Positions 15,119 to 22,452 of a stretch of DNA of 32,844 nt are shown piece after piece. The notes beneath the pieces are model-generated. The model did not search any database. It saw nothing but the letters and a program-made list of their open reading frames with translations, and was not told the DNA's origin. A program made the translations under genes and the position numbers. Source of the DNA: Bacteroidales bacterium (GTDB taxonomy: Bacteria > Bacteroidota > Bacteroidia > Bacteroidales > Muribaculaceae); contig JAJBUH010000034.1 in assembly GCA_020860445.1 (NCBI GenBank), forward strand, positions 1 to 32,844. Reading direction: 5' to 3'. Positions within the stretch are counted from its first letter, which is position 1; the number at the start of each line of letters is the position of its first letter.

Positions 15119-16072
15119 ATGAAATCATTTTTAAATGTATCAGATATAGGCGATTTGAAAATCGCCTTGCAAGAGGCGCAAGAGGTAAAGCGCGACCGCT
15201 TTGCAAACCAGCAGCTGGGCAAGAACAAGACCTTGCTGATGATTTTCTTTAATTCCAGCCTGCGCACCCGTCTCAGCACCCAAAAGGCGGCCATGAATCT
15301 CGGCATGAATGTCATCGTGCTCGATGTCAAGCAGGGCGCTTGGAATCTCGAGACCGAGCGCGGCGTGGTCATGGACGGCGACAAGGCCGAACATCTGCTC
15401 GAGGCTATCCCCGTGATGGCCAGCTATTGCGATGTGATTGGCGTGCGCTCGTTTGCCAAATTTGAAAATAAAGAGGACGATTACAGCGAGAAAATCATAC
15501 GCCAATTCATCGAGTATTCGGGCAAACCCGTATTCAGCATGGAATCGGCCACCGTGCATCCACTCCAGGCTTTTGCCGACCTGATTACCATCGAGGAATA
15601 CAAGCGAAAGGAACGTCCCAAGGTGGTGCTGACCTGGGCTCCTCACTGCCGCGCTCTGCCCCAGGCAGTGCCCAACTCGTTTGCGCAATGGATGGGAGCG
15701 GCCGATGTCGACTTGGTGATCGCTCACCCCGAGGGCTATGAATTGGACGAGAAATTTACCCAGGGAGCCTCGCTTATCACCCACGACCAGAATCTGGCCC
15801 TCGATGGCGCCGACTTTGTCTATGCCAAGAATTGGAGCGCTTACGCCGACCCCAACTATGGCAAGATTCTCTCGCGCGATATGGACTGGATGATTACCGC
15901 CGACAAGATGGCCCTCACCGACAATGGCTATTTCATGCACTGTCTGCCGGTGCGCCGCAATCTCATCGTCACCGACGAGGTGATTGAATCGCCCAACAGC
16001 CTGGTTATCCCCGAGGCTGCCAACCGCGAAATCTCAGCCCAAGTGGTAATCCAAAGGATGCTCCTCGCCTAA
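15119..16072 (+). CDS. argF': N-succinylornithine carbamoyltransferase
   Basis: The enzyme carbamoylates N-acylated ornithine and is the Bacteroidota substitute for classical ornithine transcarbamylase. The 317 residues contain the carbamoyl-phosphate loop FFNSSLRTRLST (about 44-55), MESATVHPLQAFADL, LTWAPHCRALPQAVPNS and the FMHCLPVRRN loop. From memory, the sequence is very close to the Bacteroides fragilis succinylornithine enzyme. Residue 90, Pro there and Glu (92) in the Xanthomonas acetylornithine enzyme, is Ala here (GDKAEHLLEA). A small residue there should leave room for a succinyl group. The start gives the family N-terminus. It follows a composite repeat and precedes argB by 47 bases. 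Confidence 0.93.
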   Translation: MKSFLNVSDIGDLKIALQEAQEVKRDRFANQQLGKNKTLLMIFFNSSLRTRLSTQKAAMNLGMNVIVLDVKQGAWNLETERGVVMDGDKAEHLLEAIPVMASYCDVIGVRSFAKFENKEDDYSEKIIRQFIEYSGKPVFSMESATVHPLQAFADLITIEEYKRKERPKVVLTWAPHCRALPQAVPNSFAQWMGAADVDLVIAHPEGYELDEKFTQGASLITHDQNLALDGADFVYAKNWSAYADPNYGKILSRDMDWMITADKMALTDNGYFMHCLPVRRNLIVTDEVIESPNSLVIPEAANREISAQVVIQRMLLA

Positions 16073-16077
16073 TTACA

Positions 16078-16109
16078 TAGGATTCCTAGGATGCCTAAGA
16101 TTCCTAAAC
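16078..16109 (+). repeat. TAGGATTCCTA-type repeat before argB
   Basis: The words TAGGATTCCTAGGATGCC and TAAGATTCCTAA fill the 47-base gap between argF' and argB and can fold on themselves. The same vocabulary makes the long inverted repeat at 22378-22445 in the polysaccharide locus. Confidence 0.65.
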
Positions 16110-16119
16110 AGATAGTAAA

Positions 16120-16872
16120 ATGCAGAAAGATAATATACAGGTTTGGAAGATTGGTGGGGCGGTGATTGACGACCCGGAGGCGCTGCGCGCCTTTTTGGCT
16201 GAATTTGCGGCTATGCCGGGGCCGAAGGTGTTGGTGCATGGCGGCGGTCGCGCCGCCACCGCGCTCAGCAAGCGCCTCGGCATCGAGACCAAGATGATCG
16301 AGGGGCGTCGTGTCACTGATGCGGCTACCCTCGATATTGCCACTATGGTATATGCCGGCTTGGCCAACAAGCAGATAGTGGCTCAGCTGCAGGCGCTTGG
16401 CTGCAATGCCATTGGGCTCTGCGGCGCAGATGCCAACGCCATCAAGGCCCACAAGCGGCCAGCCGAGCCCATCGATTACGGTTTTGTGGGCGATATCGAC
16501 AGCGTGAATGCGCCAATGCTCAAGCATCTTACTGATGCCGGGATTGTGCCGGTGCTTTGCGCCATCACCCACGATGGCAATGGCCAATTGCTAAACACCA
16601 ACGCCGACAGCGTGGCCCAGTCTGTCGCTACCGCTATGGCCCAGCTCACCGATGTTGAGCTGTGCTACAGCTTTGAGCAGCTTGGGGTGATGCGCGACAT
16701 CGCCGACCCGGCCTCGCTCATCAAGGAGATCACACCAGCCCTCTATGCTCAGCTCAAAGCTGATGGCACCATATCTGGAGGTATGATTCCCAAGCTCGAC
16801 AACGCTTTCCGCGCCATCTCAGCCGGCGTCAAATCTGTCACCATCGGCGCCACCAAAATAATAGATAGATAG
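16120..16872 (+). CDS. argB: N-acylglutamate kinase
   Basis: The enzyme phosphorylates N-acylglutamate at the gamma-carboxylate with ATP, the second step of the pathway. The 250 residues belong to the amino-acid kinase fold: VWKIGGAVIDD with Lys10, VLVHGGGRAATALSKRLG at 38-55, GLCGADANAI, NTNADSVAQSVATAM and ISGGMIPKLDNAF near the end. It is a short, non-fused kinase without the N-terminal helix of arginine-inhibited hexameric forms, which hints that feedback control differs. VWKIGGA has Ala where many members have Ser. It lies between argF' and argE on the same strand. Confidence 0.94.
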   Translation: MQKDNIQVWKIGGAVIDDPEALRAFLAEFAAMPGPKVLVHGGGRAATALSKRLGIETKMIEGRRVTDAATLDIATMVYAGLANKQIVAQLQALGCNAIGLCGADANAIKAHKRPAEPIDYGFVGDIDSVNAPMLKHLTDAGIVPVLCAITHDGNGQLLNTNADSVAQSVATAMAQLTDVELCYSFEQLGVMRDIADPASLIKEITPALYAQLKADGTISGGMIPKLDNAFRAISAGVKSVTIGATKIIDR

Positions 16873-16993
16873 CGGCCACGTAGTGGCTGCCACAGTAGCC
16901 GCTATCCAGACAGGCAGCTACATATAACTGATGGCCAGCGTCAGCTACCTTGTGTCTGGATAGCGGCTACTGTGCGGGCCACTGTGTGGCCCG
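16872..16993 (+). repeat. composite nested inverted repeat, argB-argE gap
   Basis: The hairpin GCGGCCAC-GTA-GTGGCTGC (16872-16889) is followed by the inverted 20-base word at 16891-16910, a spacer that includes ATGGCCAGCG, the direct word at 16955-16974 with no mismatch, then CGGGCCA-CTGTG-TGGCCCG (16975-16993). The two words can pair as a stem of 20 or more bases around a 44-base loop. The block starts at the last base of the argB stop. Confidence 0.9.
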
Positions 16994-17013
16994 ATCCCTA
17001 ATCTAAAATTGAT

Positions 17014-18057
17014 ATGATTGATCTATTGCAAAAATTGATATCGATACCGGGCATCTCGCGCCAAGAGACGGCTCGCGCCGATATGCTATATGATTATATG
17101 GTCGGGCAGGGGATGACGCCCCAGCGCCTCCACAACAATCTGTGGGTGCGCGGCGAGGCGTGGCTCCCGGGGCGTCCCACGGTGATGCTCAACAGCCATA
17201 TCGATACCGTCAAACCCTCGGCTGCCTATACCCGCGACCCCCATGCGGCTGATATCGAGGATGGCCGTCTCTACGGCCTGGGCAGCAATGATGCCGGCGC
17301 CTCAGCGATGGCCCTGCTTGGCGCTTTTGAGCAATTGCGCCACGAGGATCTCGGCTACAATCTGCTCCTGGCCCTCACGGCCGAAGAGGAAGTGATGGGT
17401 GAGCATGGCATGCGCGCCTTTCTGCCCCATATCAAGGAGCAGGGCATCGACATCGATATGGCTATCGTTGGCGAGCCAACCGACATGCAAGCCGCTATCG
17501 GCGAACGCGGACTGGTGGTGCTCGACTGCGTGGCCCACGGCATACAGGGCCACGCCGCCCGCAACGAGGGCGACAATGCCATATATCGCGCTGTGCGCGA
17601 TATCGAGCGGCTGCAGAATTTTCATTTTCCGCAATGCTCGGCATTGCTTGGCCCAATCAAAATCACTGTGACGCAGATCGAGGCTGGCTGGCAACACAAT
17701 GTGGTGCCACCCGAGTGCAAATTTGTGGTAGATGTGCGCACCACCGACGCGTATACTAACGAGGAGGTGGTCGCTATGATACAATCGGCTCTCGAGTCGG
17801 ATGTCAAGGAGCGCAGCACGCGCATCCGCGCCTCGGCAATACGCCACTGTCACCCGCTGGTGCAGGCGGCTATCGCCACCGGGGCCTCGACATTTATCTC
17901 GCCGACCACCAGCGATATGGCCCTGATGCCATTTCCATCGCTCAAGATGGGCCCGGGCCAATCGGCCCGCAGCCACCAGGCCGACGAGTATGTGCTCCTC
18001 TCTGAATTTGAGGCCGCAATCCCCCGCTATGCCGCGTTGCTGCGCGGCATCAAATGA
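17014..18057 (+). CDS. argE: M20-family N-acylornithine/N-acylcitrulline deacylase
   Basis: This two-zinc hydrolase removes the acyl group. Given the transcarbamylase here, the substrate is more likely N-succinylcitrulline than N-acetylornithine. The 347 residues carry the M20 ligands: LNSHIDTVKP (His62, Asp64), GSNDAGAS (Asp93), LTAEEEVMGEHG (catalytic Glu about 125, ligand about 126), VGEPTD (Glu154), and a late His in SARSHQADEY. The dimerisation segment around HGIQGHAARNEGDNAIY is present. The start is supported by the standard N-terminus LLQKLISIPGISRQE. It is flanked on both sides by composite repeats. Confidence 0.92.
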   Translation: MIDLLQKLISIPGISRQETARADMLYDYMVGQGMTPQRLHNNLWVRGEAWLPGRPTVMLNSHIDTVKPSAAYTRDPHAADIEDGRLYGLGSNDAGASAMALLGAFEQLRHEDLGYNLLLALTAEEEVMGEHGMRAFLPHIKEQGIDIDMAIVGEPTDMQAAIGERGLVVLDCVAHGIQGHAARNEGDNAIYRAVRDIERLQNFHFPQCSALLGPIKITVTQIEAGWQHNVVPPECKFVVDVRTTDAYTNEEVVAMIQSALESDVKERSTRIRASAIRHCHPLVQAAIATGASTFISPTTSDMALMPFPSLKMGPGQSARSHQADEYVLLSEFEAAIPRYAALLRGIK

Positions 18058-18058
18058 T

Positions 18059-18210
18059 GTGGCCCACCAAGTGAGCCACCACAGTAGCCGCTATCCAGAC
18101 CCCACTGCCAGTGCAAGCACTGGCCTCTGGTATCTATAGCTAATGGCCAGCGCCCAGCGCTGGCATGTGTCTGGATAGCGGCTACTGTGTAGGGCCACTG
18201 AGTGGCCAGC
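18059..18210 (+). repeat. composite nested inverted repeat, argE-argH gap
   Basis: The inverted 20-base word (18080-18099) and the direct word (18170-18189) are both exact and can pair around a 70-base loop. The loop has its own palindromes: CCAGTGCAAGCACTGG and CCAGCGCCCAGCGCTGG. The hairpin GGCCACTGAGTGGCC (18193-18207) follows. The order of parts matches the argB-argE gap, but the loop content differs. Confidence 0.9.
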
Positions 18211-18240
18211 GATATTTAATCACCTATAATACTATTAGCA

Positions 18241-19527
18241 ATGAAGCTATGGGATAAAGGATACGACGAGAATCAGCGTATCGATGATTTCACTGTGGGT
18301 CGCGACCGCGAGCTCGACCTGCGCCTCGCCCGCTATGATGTTGAGGGCTCGATGGCCCATATCAAGATGCTGCAGTCGATCGGGCTGCTTACCGCCGACG
18401 AGCTGACCCAGCTGCTCTCTGGCTTGGAGAGCATTATGGCCGATATCAATGATGGACGTTTTGTAATCGAGGATGGCATCGAGGATGTGCACTCGCAAGT
18501 CGAGTTTATGCTCACCCAGCAGATCGGCCCCATCGGCAAGAAAATCCACTCTGGGCGTTCGCGCAACGACCAGGTGTTGGTCGATATCAAGCTATTTTTC
18601 CGCGACGAGCTGCGCAAAATCTCTGAGGCTACTCGCGCCCTGTTTGACGAGTTGCAAGCCCAGAGCGAGAAATACAAAGATGTGCTGATGCCCGGCTACA
18701 CTCATGCCCAAGTGGCTATGCCATCGAGCTTTGGCTTGTGGTTTGGCGCTTATGCCGAGACTCTGGTCGATGACATGCACATGCTGGCAGCCGCCTATCA
18801 GGTGGCTAACCAGAATCCCCTCGGCTCAGCCGCTGGCTACGGGTCGAGCTTTCCGCTCGACCGCCAGATGACCACCGAACTGCTGCATTTCTCTACCCTC
18901 AACTACAATGTAGTTGCCGCTCAGATGAGCCGTGGCAAGACCGAACGCTGTGCCGCTTACGCTATCGCCGGCTTGGCATCGACACTGTCGAAATTTGCCA
19001 TGGATGCCTGCCTATGGATGTGCCAAAATTTCGGATTCATCACCCTGCCAGACGAGTTTACTACTGGCTCATCGATTATGCCGCATAAGAAAAATCCCGA
19101 CGTGTTTGAGATTTTGCGCGGCCGTTGCAATCTGCTGCAGACCGTGCCCATGGAGGTATCGATGCTCACCACCAACCTGCCGCTCGGGTATAATCGCGAC
19201 TTGCAATTGCTCAAGGATGTGATGTTCCCAGCCACCGAGCAGATTCTCGACTGCTTGGAGATGATGCGATTTATCGTGGGCCATATCCAGGTCAAGCAGG
19301 ATATCCTCGATGCCAAGATTTATGACTATCTCTTTACGGTCGAGGATGTCAACCGCTTGGTGCTTAGCGGAGTGCCATTCCGCGATGCCTATCGCCAAGT
19401 GGGCGAGGCAGTGCAGCGTGGCGAGTACAAACCCACTCGCGAGGTGCATCACACCCATCTCGGGAGCATCGGCGAGCAAATCCGGACCAAGATGGATCAG
19501 GCGCAAAGCGCAATAAAGGGCGCCTAA
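18241..19527 (+). CDS. argH: argininosuccinate lyase
   Basis: The enzyme splits argininosuccinate into arginine and fumarate, ending the pathway. The 428 residues match the fumarase/aspartase superfamily: KLWDKGYDENQRIDDFTVG at the start, DVHSQVEFML and GKKIHSGRSRNDQVLVDI (first two conserved regions), then GSSIMPHKKNPDVFE at about 275-290, the signature loop with the catalytic Ser. It is slightly shorter than the usual 445-460 residues. The last residues (QAQSAIKGA) are read from repeat-like sequence, and the stop TAA 19525-19527 lies in the loop of the hairpin GGGCGC-CTAAA-GCGCCC (19518-19534). It is the last gene of the arginine cluster and converges on rpmA. Confidence 0.97.
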   Translation: MKLWDKGYDENQRIDDFTVGRDRELDLRLARYDVEGSMAHIKMLQSIGLLTADELTQLLSGLESIMADINDGRFVIEDGIEDVHSQVEFMLTQQIGPIGKKIHSGRSRNDQVLVDIKLFFRDELRKISEATRALFDELQAQSEKYKDVLMPGYTHAQVAMPSSFGLWFGAYAETLVDDMHMLAAAYQVANQNPLGSAAGYGSSFPLDRQMTTELLHFSTLNYNVVAAQMSRGKTERCAAYAIAGLASTLSKFAMDACLWMCQNFGFITLPDEFTTGSSIMPHKKNPDVFEILRGRCNLLQTVPMEVSMLTTNLPLGYNRDLQLLKDVMFPATEQILDCLEMMRFIVGHIQVKQDILDAKIYDYLFTVEDVNRLVLSGVPFRDAYRQVGEAVQRGEYKPTREVHHTHLGSIGEQIRTKMDQAQSAIKGA

Positions 19528-19531
19528 AGCG

Positions 19532-19654
19532 CCCAGCACGGTGGTGCCAGGGTTCCCACGCCTGACCGGGCCCGCGAGGGCGCCTGGGCCCCCCAGCACG
19601 GTGGTGCCAGGGTCCCCACGCCTGACCGGGCCCGCGAGGGCGCCTGGGCCCCCC
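19532..19654 (+). repeat. two copies of a 60-bp GC-rich tandem repeat
   Basis: Units at 19532-19591 and 19592-19651 differ at one base (T or C in AGGGT[T/C]CCCACG), and the first bases of a third unit follow. Internal words include CCAGCACGGTGGTGCC and CGGGCCCGCGAGGGCGCC. The repeat is much richer in G and C than the flanking genes and lies just after argH. Confidence 0.92.
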
Positions 19655-19663
19655 ACCACAAAT

Positions 19664-19693
19664 GGCGCCCCGCATCGGTTGATGCGGGGCGCC
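19664..19693. terminator. strong hairpin at the argH/rpmA convergent junction
   Basis: GGCGCCCCGCATC pairs perfectly with GATGCGGGGCGCC over 13 bp around GGTT. It sits between convergent genes, where a two-way terminator would be expected, but neither strand has a T-run after it. A smaller hairpin, GGCGC-TTTAG-GCGCC, follows at 19703-19717. The terminator role is inferred from position. Confidence 0.5.
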
Positions 19694-19725
19694 ACTGTGC
19701 CGGGCGCTTTAGGCGCCGGTGATGT

Positions 19726-19995
19726 TTATGCTTCTGGTTGTGCGATAGGCTCTATGTTGATGTATTTTCGGCCTTCCTTGCCAATGGTGAATACCACTGT
19801 GCCGTCAACGAGAGCGTAGATGGTGTGGTCCTTGCCCATGCCGACATTCTTGCCGGGGTGGTGCTGGGTGCCACGCTGACGCTTGATGATGTTGCCTGCT
19901 TGGGCAAACTGTCCACCGAATACTTTCACGCCGAGTCGTTTGCTTTCTGACTCGCGGCCGTTCTTAGAGCTACCAACGCCTTTTTTATGTGCCAT
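19726..19995 (-). CDS. rpmA: 50S ribosomal protein L27
   Basis: The 89 residues start [18 protein letters not shown] and contain [18 protein letters not shown] and [18 protein letters not shown], the conserved L27 core near the peptidyl transferase centre. The N-terminus begins directly with AHKKG, so the cleaved leader seen in Firmicutes is absent. It follows rplU by 20 bases on the - strand, the usual pair. The gene converges on argH. Confidence 0.98.
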   Translation of the reverse strand: MAHKKGVGSSKNGRESESKRLGVKVFGGQFAQAGNIIKRQRGTQHHPGKNVGMGKDHTIYALVDGTVVFTIGKEGRKYINIEPIAQPEA

Positions 19996-20015
19996 TGTCT
20001 ACGGATTTTAAAGGG

Positions 20016-20333
20016 TTAAGCTACTATGTCTTTGATCACAACCTTGGTGAACTGCTGGCGATGGCCGTTTTTGCGGCGATAGCCTTTGCGACGCTTCTTT
20101 TTGAAGACGATCACTTTGTCACCTTTCACGAGGGGAAGTTCCACCTCGCATACTACTTTGGCACCTTCCACGAGGGGAGCGCCAACCTTCACTTCGCCAT
20201 CGACGTCGGCAAGCAGCACGCGGTCAAATTCGACCTTGTCGCCTTCCTTTACATCGTCGATGTGCTGGACGTACAGATACATGTCCTTCTCGGCCTTGAA
20301 CTGTTGTCCCTTAATCTCTACGATTACGAACAT
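20016..20333 (-). CDS. rplU: 50S ribosomal protein L21
   Basis: The 105 residues run [23 protein letters not shown] through [24 protein letters not shown], the conserved basic rRNA-binding end of L21. An in-frame ATG five codons upstream gives a non-family extension (MQQFT), so 20333 is the start. It is first of a two-gene operon with rpmA and is preceded by a clear promoter and a leader of about 90 bases. Confidence 0.97.
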   Translation of the reverse strand: MFVIVEIKGQQFKAEKDMYLYVQHIDDVKEGDKVEFDRVLLADVDGEVKVGAPLVEGAKVVCEVELPLVKGDKVIVFKKKRRKGYRRKNGHRQQFTKVVIKDIVA

Positions 20334-20429
20334 TGTAAATTGTTGCACTTAAATGTGTTAGCCCGGCGGGCGGCTTCGAGGGCGATGGCCCATAAGCGCT
20401 TAGTTGAGCCCGTTGCGGAAAATCGACCA

Positions 20430-20460
20430 CAAAGGTACGAATTTTTTTTGAATCCACAAA
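20430..20460 (-). promoter_or_regulatory. Bacteroidota promoter for rplU-rpmA
   Basis: On the - strand, TACCTTTG (20437-20430) matches TAnnTTTG exactly and TTTG (20460-20457) lies 19 bases upstream, the spacing reported for Bacteroides promoters. Transcription would start near 20423. The leader between there and 20333 contains small G-C hairpins such as GCCC-GCC-GGGC at 20361-20371, which could serve L21 autoregulation, though no known leader motif is recognised. Confidence 0.75.
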
Positions 20461-20470
20461 ATTTTTTTAA

Positions 20471-20620
20471 CGTAAGAAAACGTAAGCACGTAAGAAAACG
20501 TAAGCACAGAGAAAAAATAAAAATTCTCTAAAAAATAAAAATTCTCTTAGGTGTTGCTTACGTTTTCTTACGTGCTTACGTTTTTCCTTACGTGCTTACG
20601 TTTTTCCTTACGTGCTTATG
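20471..20620. repeat. ACGTAAG inverted-repeat array between the GH5 gene and rplU
   Basis: ACGTAAG words on the left and CTTACGT words on the right make a perfect 29-bp inverted repeat (20477-20505 with 20556-20584) around a 50-base A/T-rich loop. The loop itself repeats AAATAAAAATTCTCT twice. Further CTTACGTGCTTACGTTTTT copies run on to 20620. It lies 8 bases after the GH5 stop and just upstream of the rplU promoter, so it may insulate the two transcripts. Confidence 0.9.
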
Positions 20621-20627
20621 GTCTTTT

Positions 20628-22361
20628 TCAATAGGGATATACTCCCTCGGCGGCACCGAGCATGATGCCGTCGACGAGGTGCTGCTTGTTGACCTTGTTG
20701 CTGACGCGCGAGAAGAGGCCGAAGTTGCCGATATCGCCCGTGGCATTGTCCCAGTAGAATGTGGCGATGCCGTTGTTCTTGGCTACCTTGTTGATGTATT
20801 CCAGGTAATATGCCTGCGATGCCATGATGGTCTCATCCTCGAGGCTCCAGCAGTTGGTGCCGTATTCGCCGATGATCACGGGATAACCGGCATCGACAAA
20901 TTCGCTCTTGAAGCGTGCGAAATAGTCGTCGATGAAATCCTCTTGATATCCGTCGTCAGCTGAGACGTATCCGGCGCGATAGCCCCAAGTGGTAGTGGCT
21001 GAGGCCACATCGCTGGCGTGGGTCATTGCCATTGGGTCATAGAAATGGTACTCAAAGATCAGGTGACCAGCCTCGACGTCATCGGGCATATTGTAGCCGT
21101 TGAGGCCGTACCAGCCGTTGCAGCACCAGCATTGCACTACCAGGTTGCGGGTCAGGTTGTTGCCGCCAGTAGCGCGCACTGCGTCAACGAATACTTGCAT
21201 GTATTCCTCGAGCGTGGCCTGTTCGTCAGCGTTGGGTTGTCCCCACCATTCCGAGCCGTTGCGAGTCGAGCGCACCTCATTTGCGCCGGCGAAGAGTAGG
21301 TTGTCGCCATAGTCTTTAAATTGGTTAGCGATTTGTGTCCATATAGCCTTCTCCTCCTCAATCACAGCATCTTTCTGAGCCGAGGTGCAATTGAGCTCGA
21401 GCCAACCGGCATCCCAGTGGGTGTTGAGCACCACGATCATGTCGGCATTGATGCAATAGTCAACGATTTCTTGTACGCGGGCCAGCCAAGTCGGGTCGAT
21501 GGTGTAGGTGCTCATGTCGGCCATGTGGCAGTGCCAAGCGGCCGGCAGACGGATTGCATTGAATCCTGCCTCTTTGACTGAGTTGATAAATGCTTGCGAC
21601 ACAGTAGGATTGCCCCACATAGTCTCGCCGCCGGTCAGGTCGGCGCTGTTGCAAGCCTCGAGGGTATTGCCCAGGTTCCAGCCGGCATTGATTTGCTTGA
21701 TCACATCCTTGGCGAGGGTGCCTGAGGTTGCCTCTACGCCAGCCTGGGTCACGGCTATCACTGCGGTGATGGTATTGTCGCTCGAGAGGGTGAATACGAT
21801 TTCGCCCGAGCGGTCGAGGCTGCGGTTGGTGGCAGCGGTGAATTGCTCAGTGTAGCTGTCGAGGCTGCGGCTCTCGCTGCGAGTGATCCACGATGGCATC
21901 TCCACAGTGTAGTCGGCAGTGGCTTGCACATTCACGGTAAATGTTCCGCCAGCGGCCTCGAGGCTCTTCTGGGTGATGTCGATGATGAGGCCCTCGCCAG
22001 CGGTCTGGGCCACCTTGACGGTAGCGTTGTTTGAGCCTTGGCTTACGCTGATCGAGCCGGTGCGGTCGTTGTATCCGCTGTTTTCGTCAACGGTCACCGA
22101 GATGGCATAGATGCGGTCGCTCTCGCCATTGAGGGTGGGGGTGGTGAGGTGTATCCAGGTGTCGGTGGTGGATACTGAGGGTGCCGAGGTGGCCTCGACG
22201 TAGAGCGAGCGAGTGGCGCCGGTGCGCACAAAGCTCATCTCGGTGCTGCCCACCGTGAACTCGATGGGACGGCTCGGAGCCTCGTACATGTCATCATCGC
22301 TGCAAGCGGTGACGCCCATAGCCACAAAGGCCCACAAAATCAATATATTTAGATATTTCAT
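20628..22361 (-). CDS. surface lipoprotein endoglucanase: BACON-BACON-GH5
   Basis: The 577 residues start with a type II signal peptide (lipobox GVTAC, Cys20) followed by SDDD, the acidic pattern that sends lipoproteins to the outer surface in Bacteroides. Two BACON-like Ig domains cover about 35-120 (ending VKVAQTAG) and 124-210 (ending AVTQAG). The GH5 barrel runs from 222: AGWNLGNTLEA, FNAIRLPAAWHCH, VVLNTHWDAGWLE, FAGANEVR (acid/base Glu362), LIFEYHFYDP, PVIIGEYGT (nucleophile Glu499) and ATFYWDNAT. The style is GH5_4-like, so beta-1,4-glucan, xyloglucan or mixed-linkage glucan cleavage is likely. The canonical NEP is NEV here and Gly/Met residues before it are GA. It is the last gene of the polysaccharide operon. 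Confidence 0.9.
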   Translation of the reverse strand: MKYLNILILWAFVAMGVTACSDDDMYEAPSRPIEFTVGSTEMSFVRTGATRSLYVEATSAPSVSTTDTWIHLTTPTLNGESDRIYAISVTVDENSGYNDRTGSISVSQGSNNATVKVAQTAGEGLIIDITQKSLEAAGGTFTVNVQATADYTVEMPSWITRSESRSLDSYTEQFTAATNRSLDRSGEIVFTLSSDNTITAVIAVTQAGVEATSGTLAKDVIKQINAGWNLGNTLEACNSADLTGGETMWGNPTVSQAFINSVKEAGFNAIRLPAAWHCHMADMSTYTIDPTWLARVQEIVDYCINADMIVVLNTHWDAGWLELNCTSAQKDAVIEEEKAIWTQIANQFKDYGDNLLFAGANEVRSTRNGSEWWGQPNADEQATLEEYMQVFVDAVRATGGNNLTRNLVVQCWCCNGWYGLNGYNMPDDVEAGHLIFEYHFYDPMAMTHASDVASATTTWGYRAGYVSADDGYQEDFIDDYFARFKSEFVDAGYPVIIGEYGTNCWSLEDETIMASQAYYLEYINKVAKNNGIATFYWDNATGDIGNFGLFSRVSNKVNKQHLVDGIMLGAAEGVYPY

Positions 22362-22377
22362 AGCTGTTTGTGATTTA

Positions 22378-22445
22378 GCGGCTTAGGAATTTTAGGAATC
22401 TTAGGATGCCTAATAGCTATAGGATTCCTATGATTCCTAAGCCGC
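22378..22445. repeat. long TTAGGAATC inverted repeat between the binding protein and GH5 genes
   Basis: GCGGCTTAGGAAT plus TTTAGGAATC (22378-22400) pairs with GATTCCTATGATTCCTAAGC and its flank (22423-22445): 21 of 23 positions match, with a loop of about 22 bases. It fills most of the 91-base gap in the polysaccharide operon and uses the same words as the repeat before argB. Confidence 0.85.
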
Positions 22446-22452
22446 CTATTGA

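Noticed and set aside
13685..18210. Composite palindromes as integron attC sites or insertion-sequence ends
   Set aside because: No integrase or transposase frame is in the window. The flanked genes form one ordered pathway, not cassettes, and no target duplications are apparent.
20464..20620. ACGTAAG array as CRISPR or iterons of an origin
   Set aside because: There are no spacers, and the words form one inverted repeat. No replication initiator gene or DnaA-box cluster is near.
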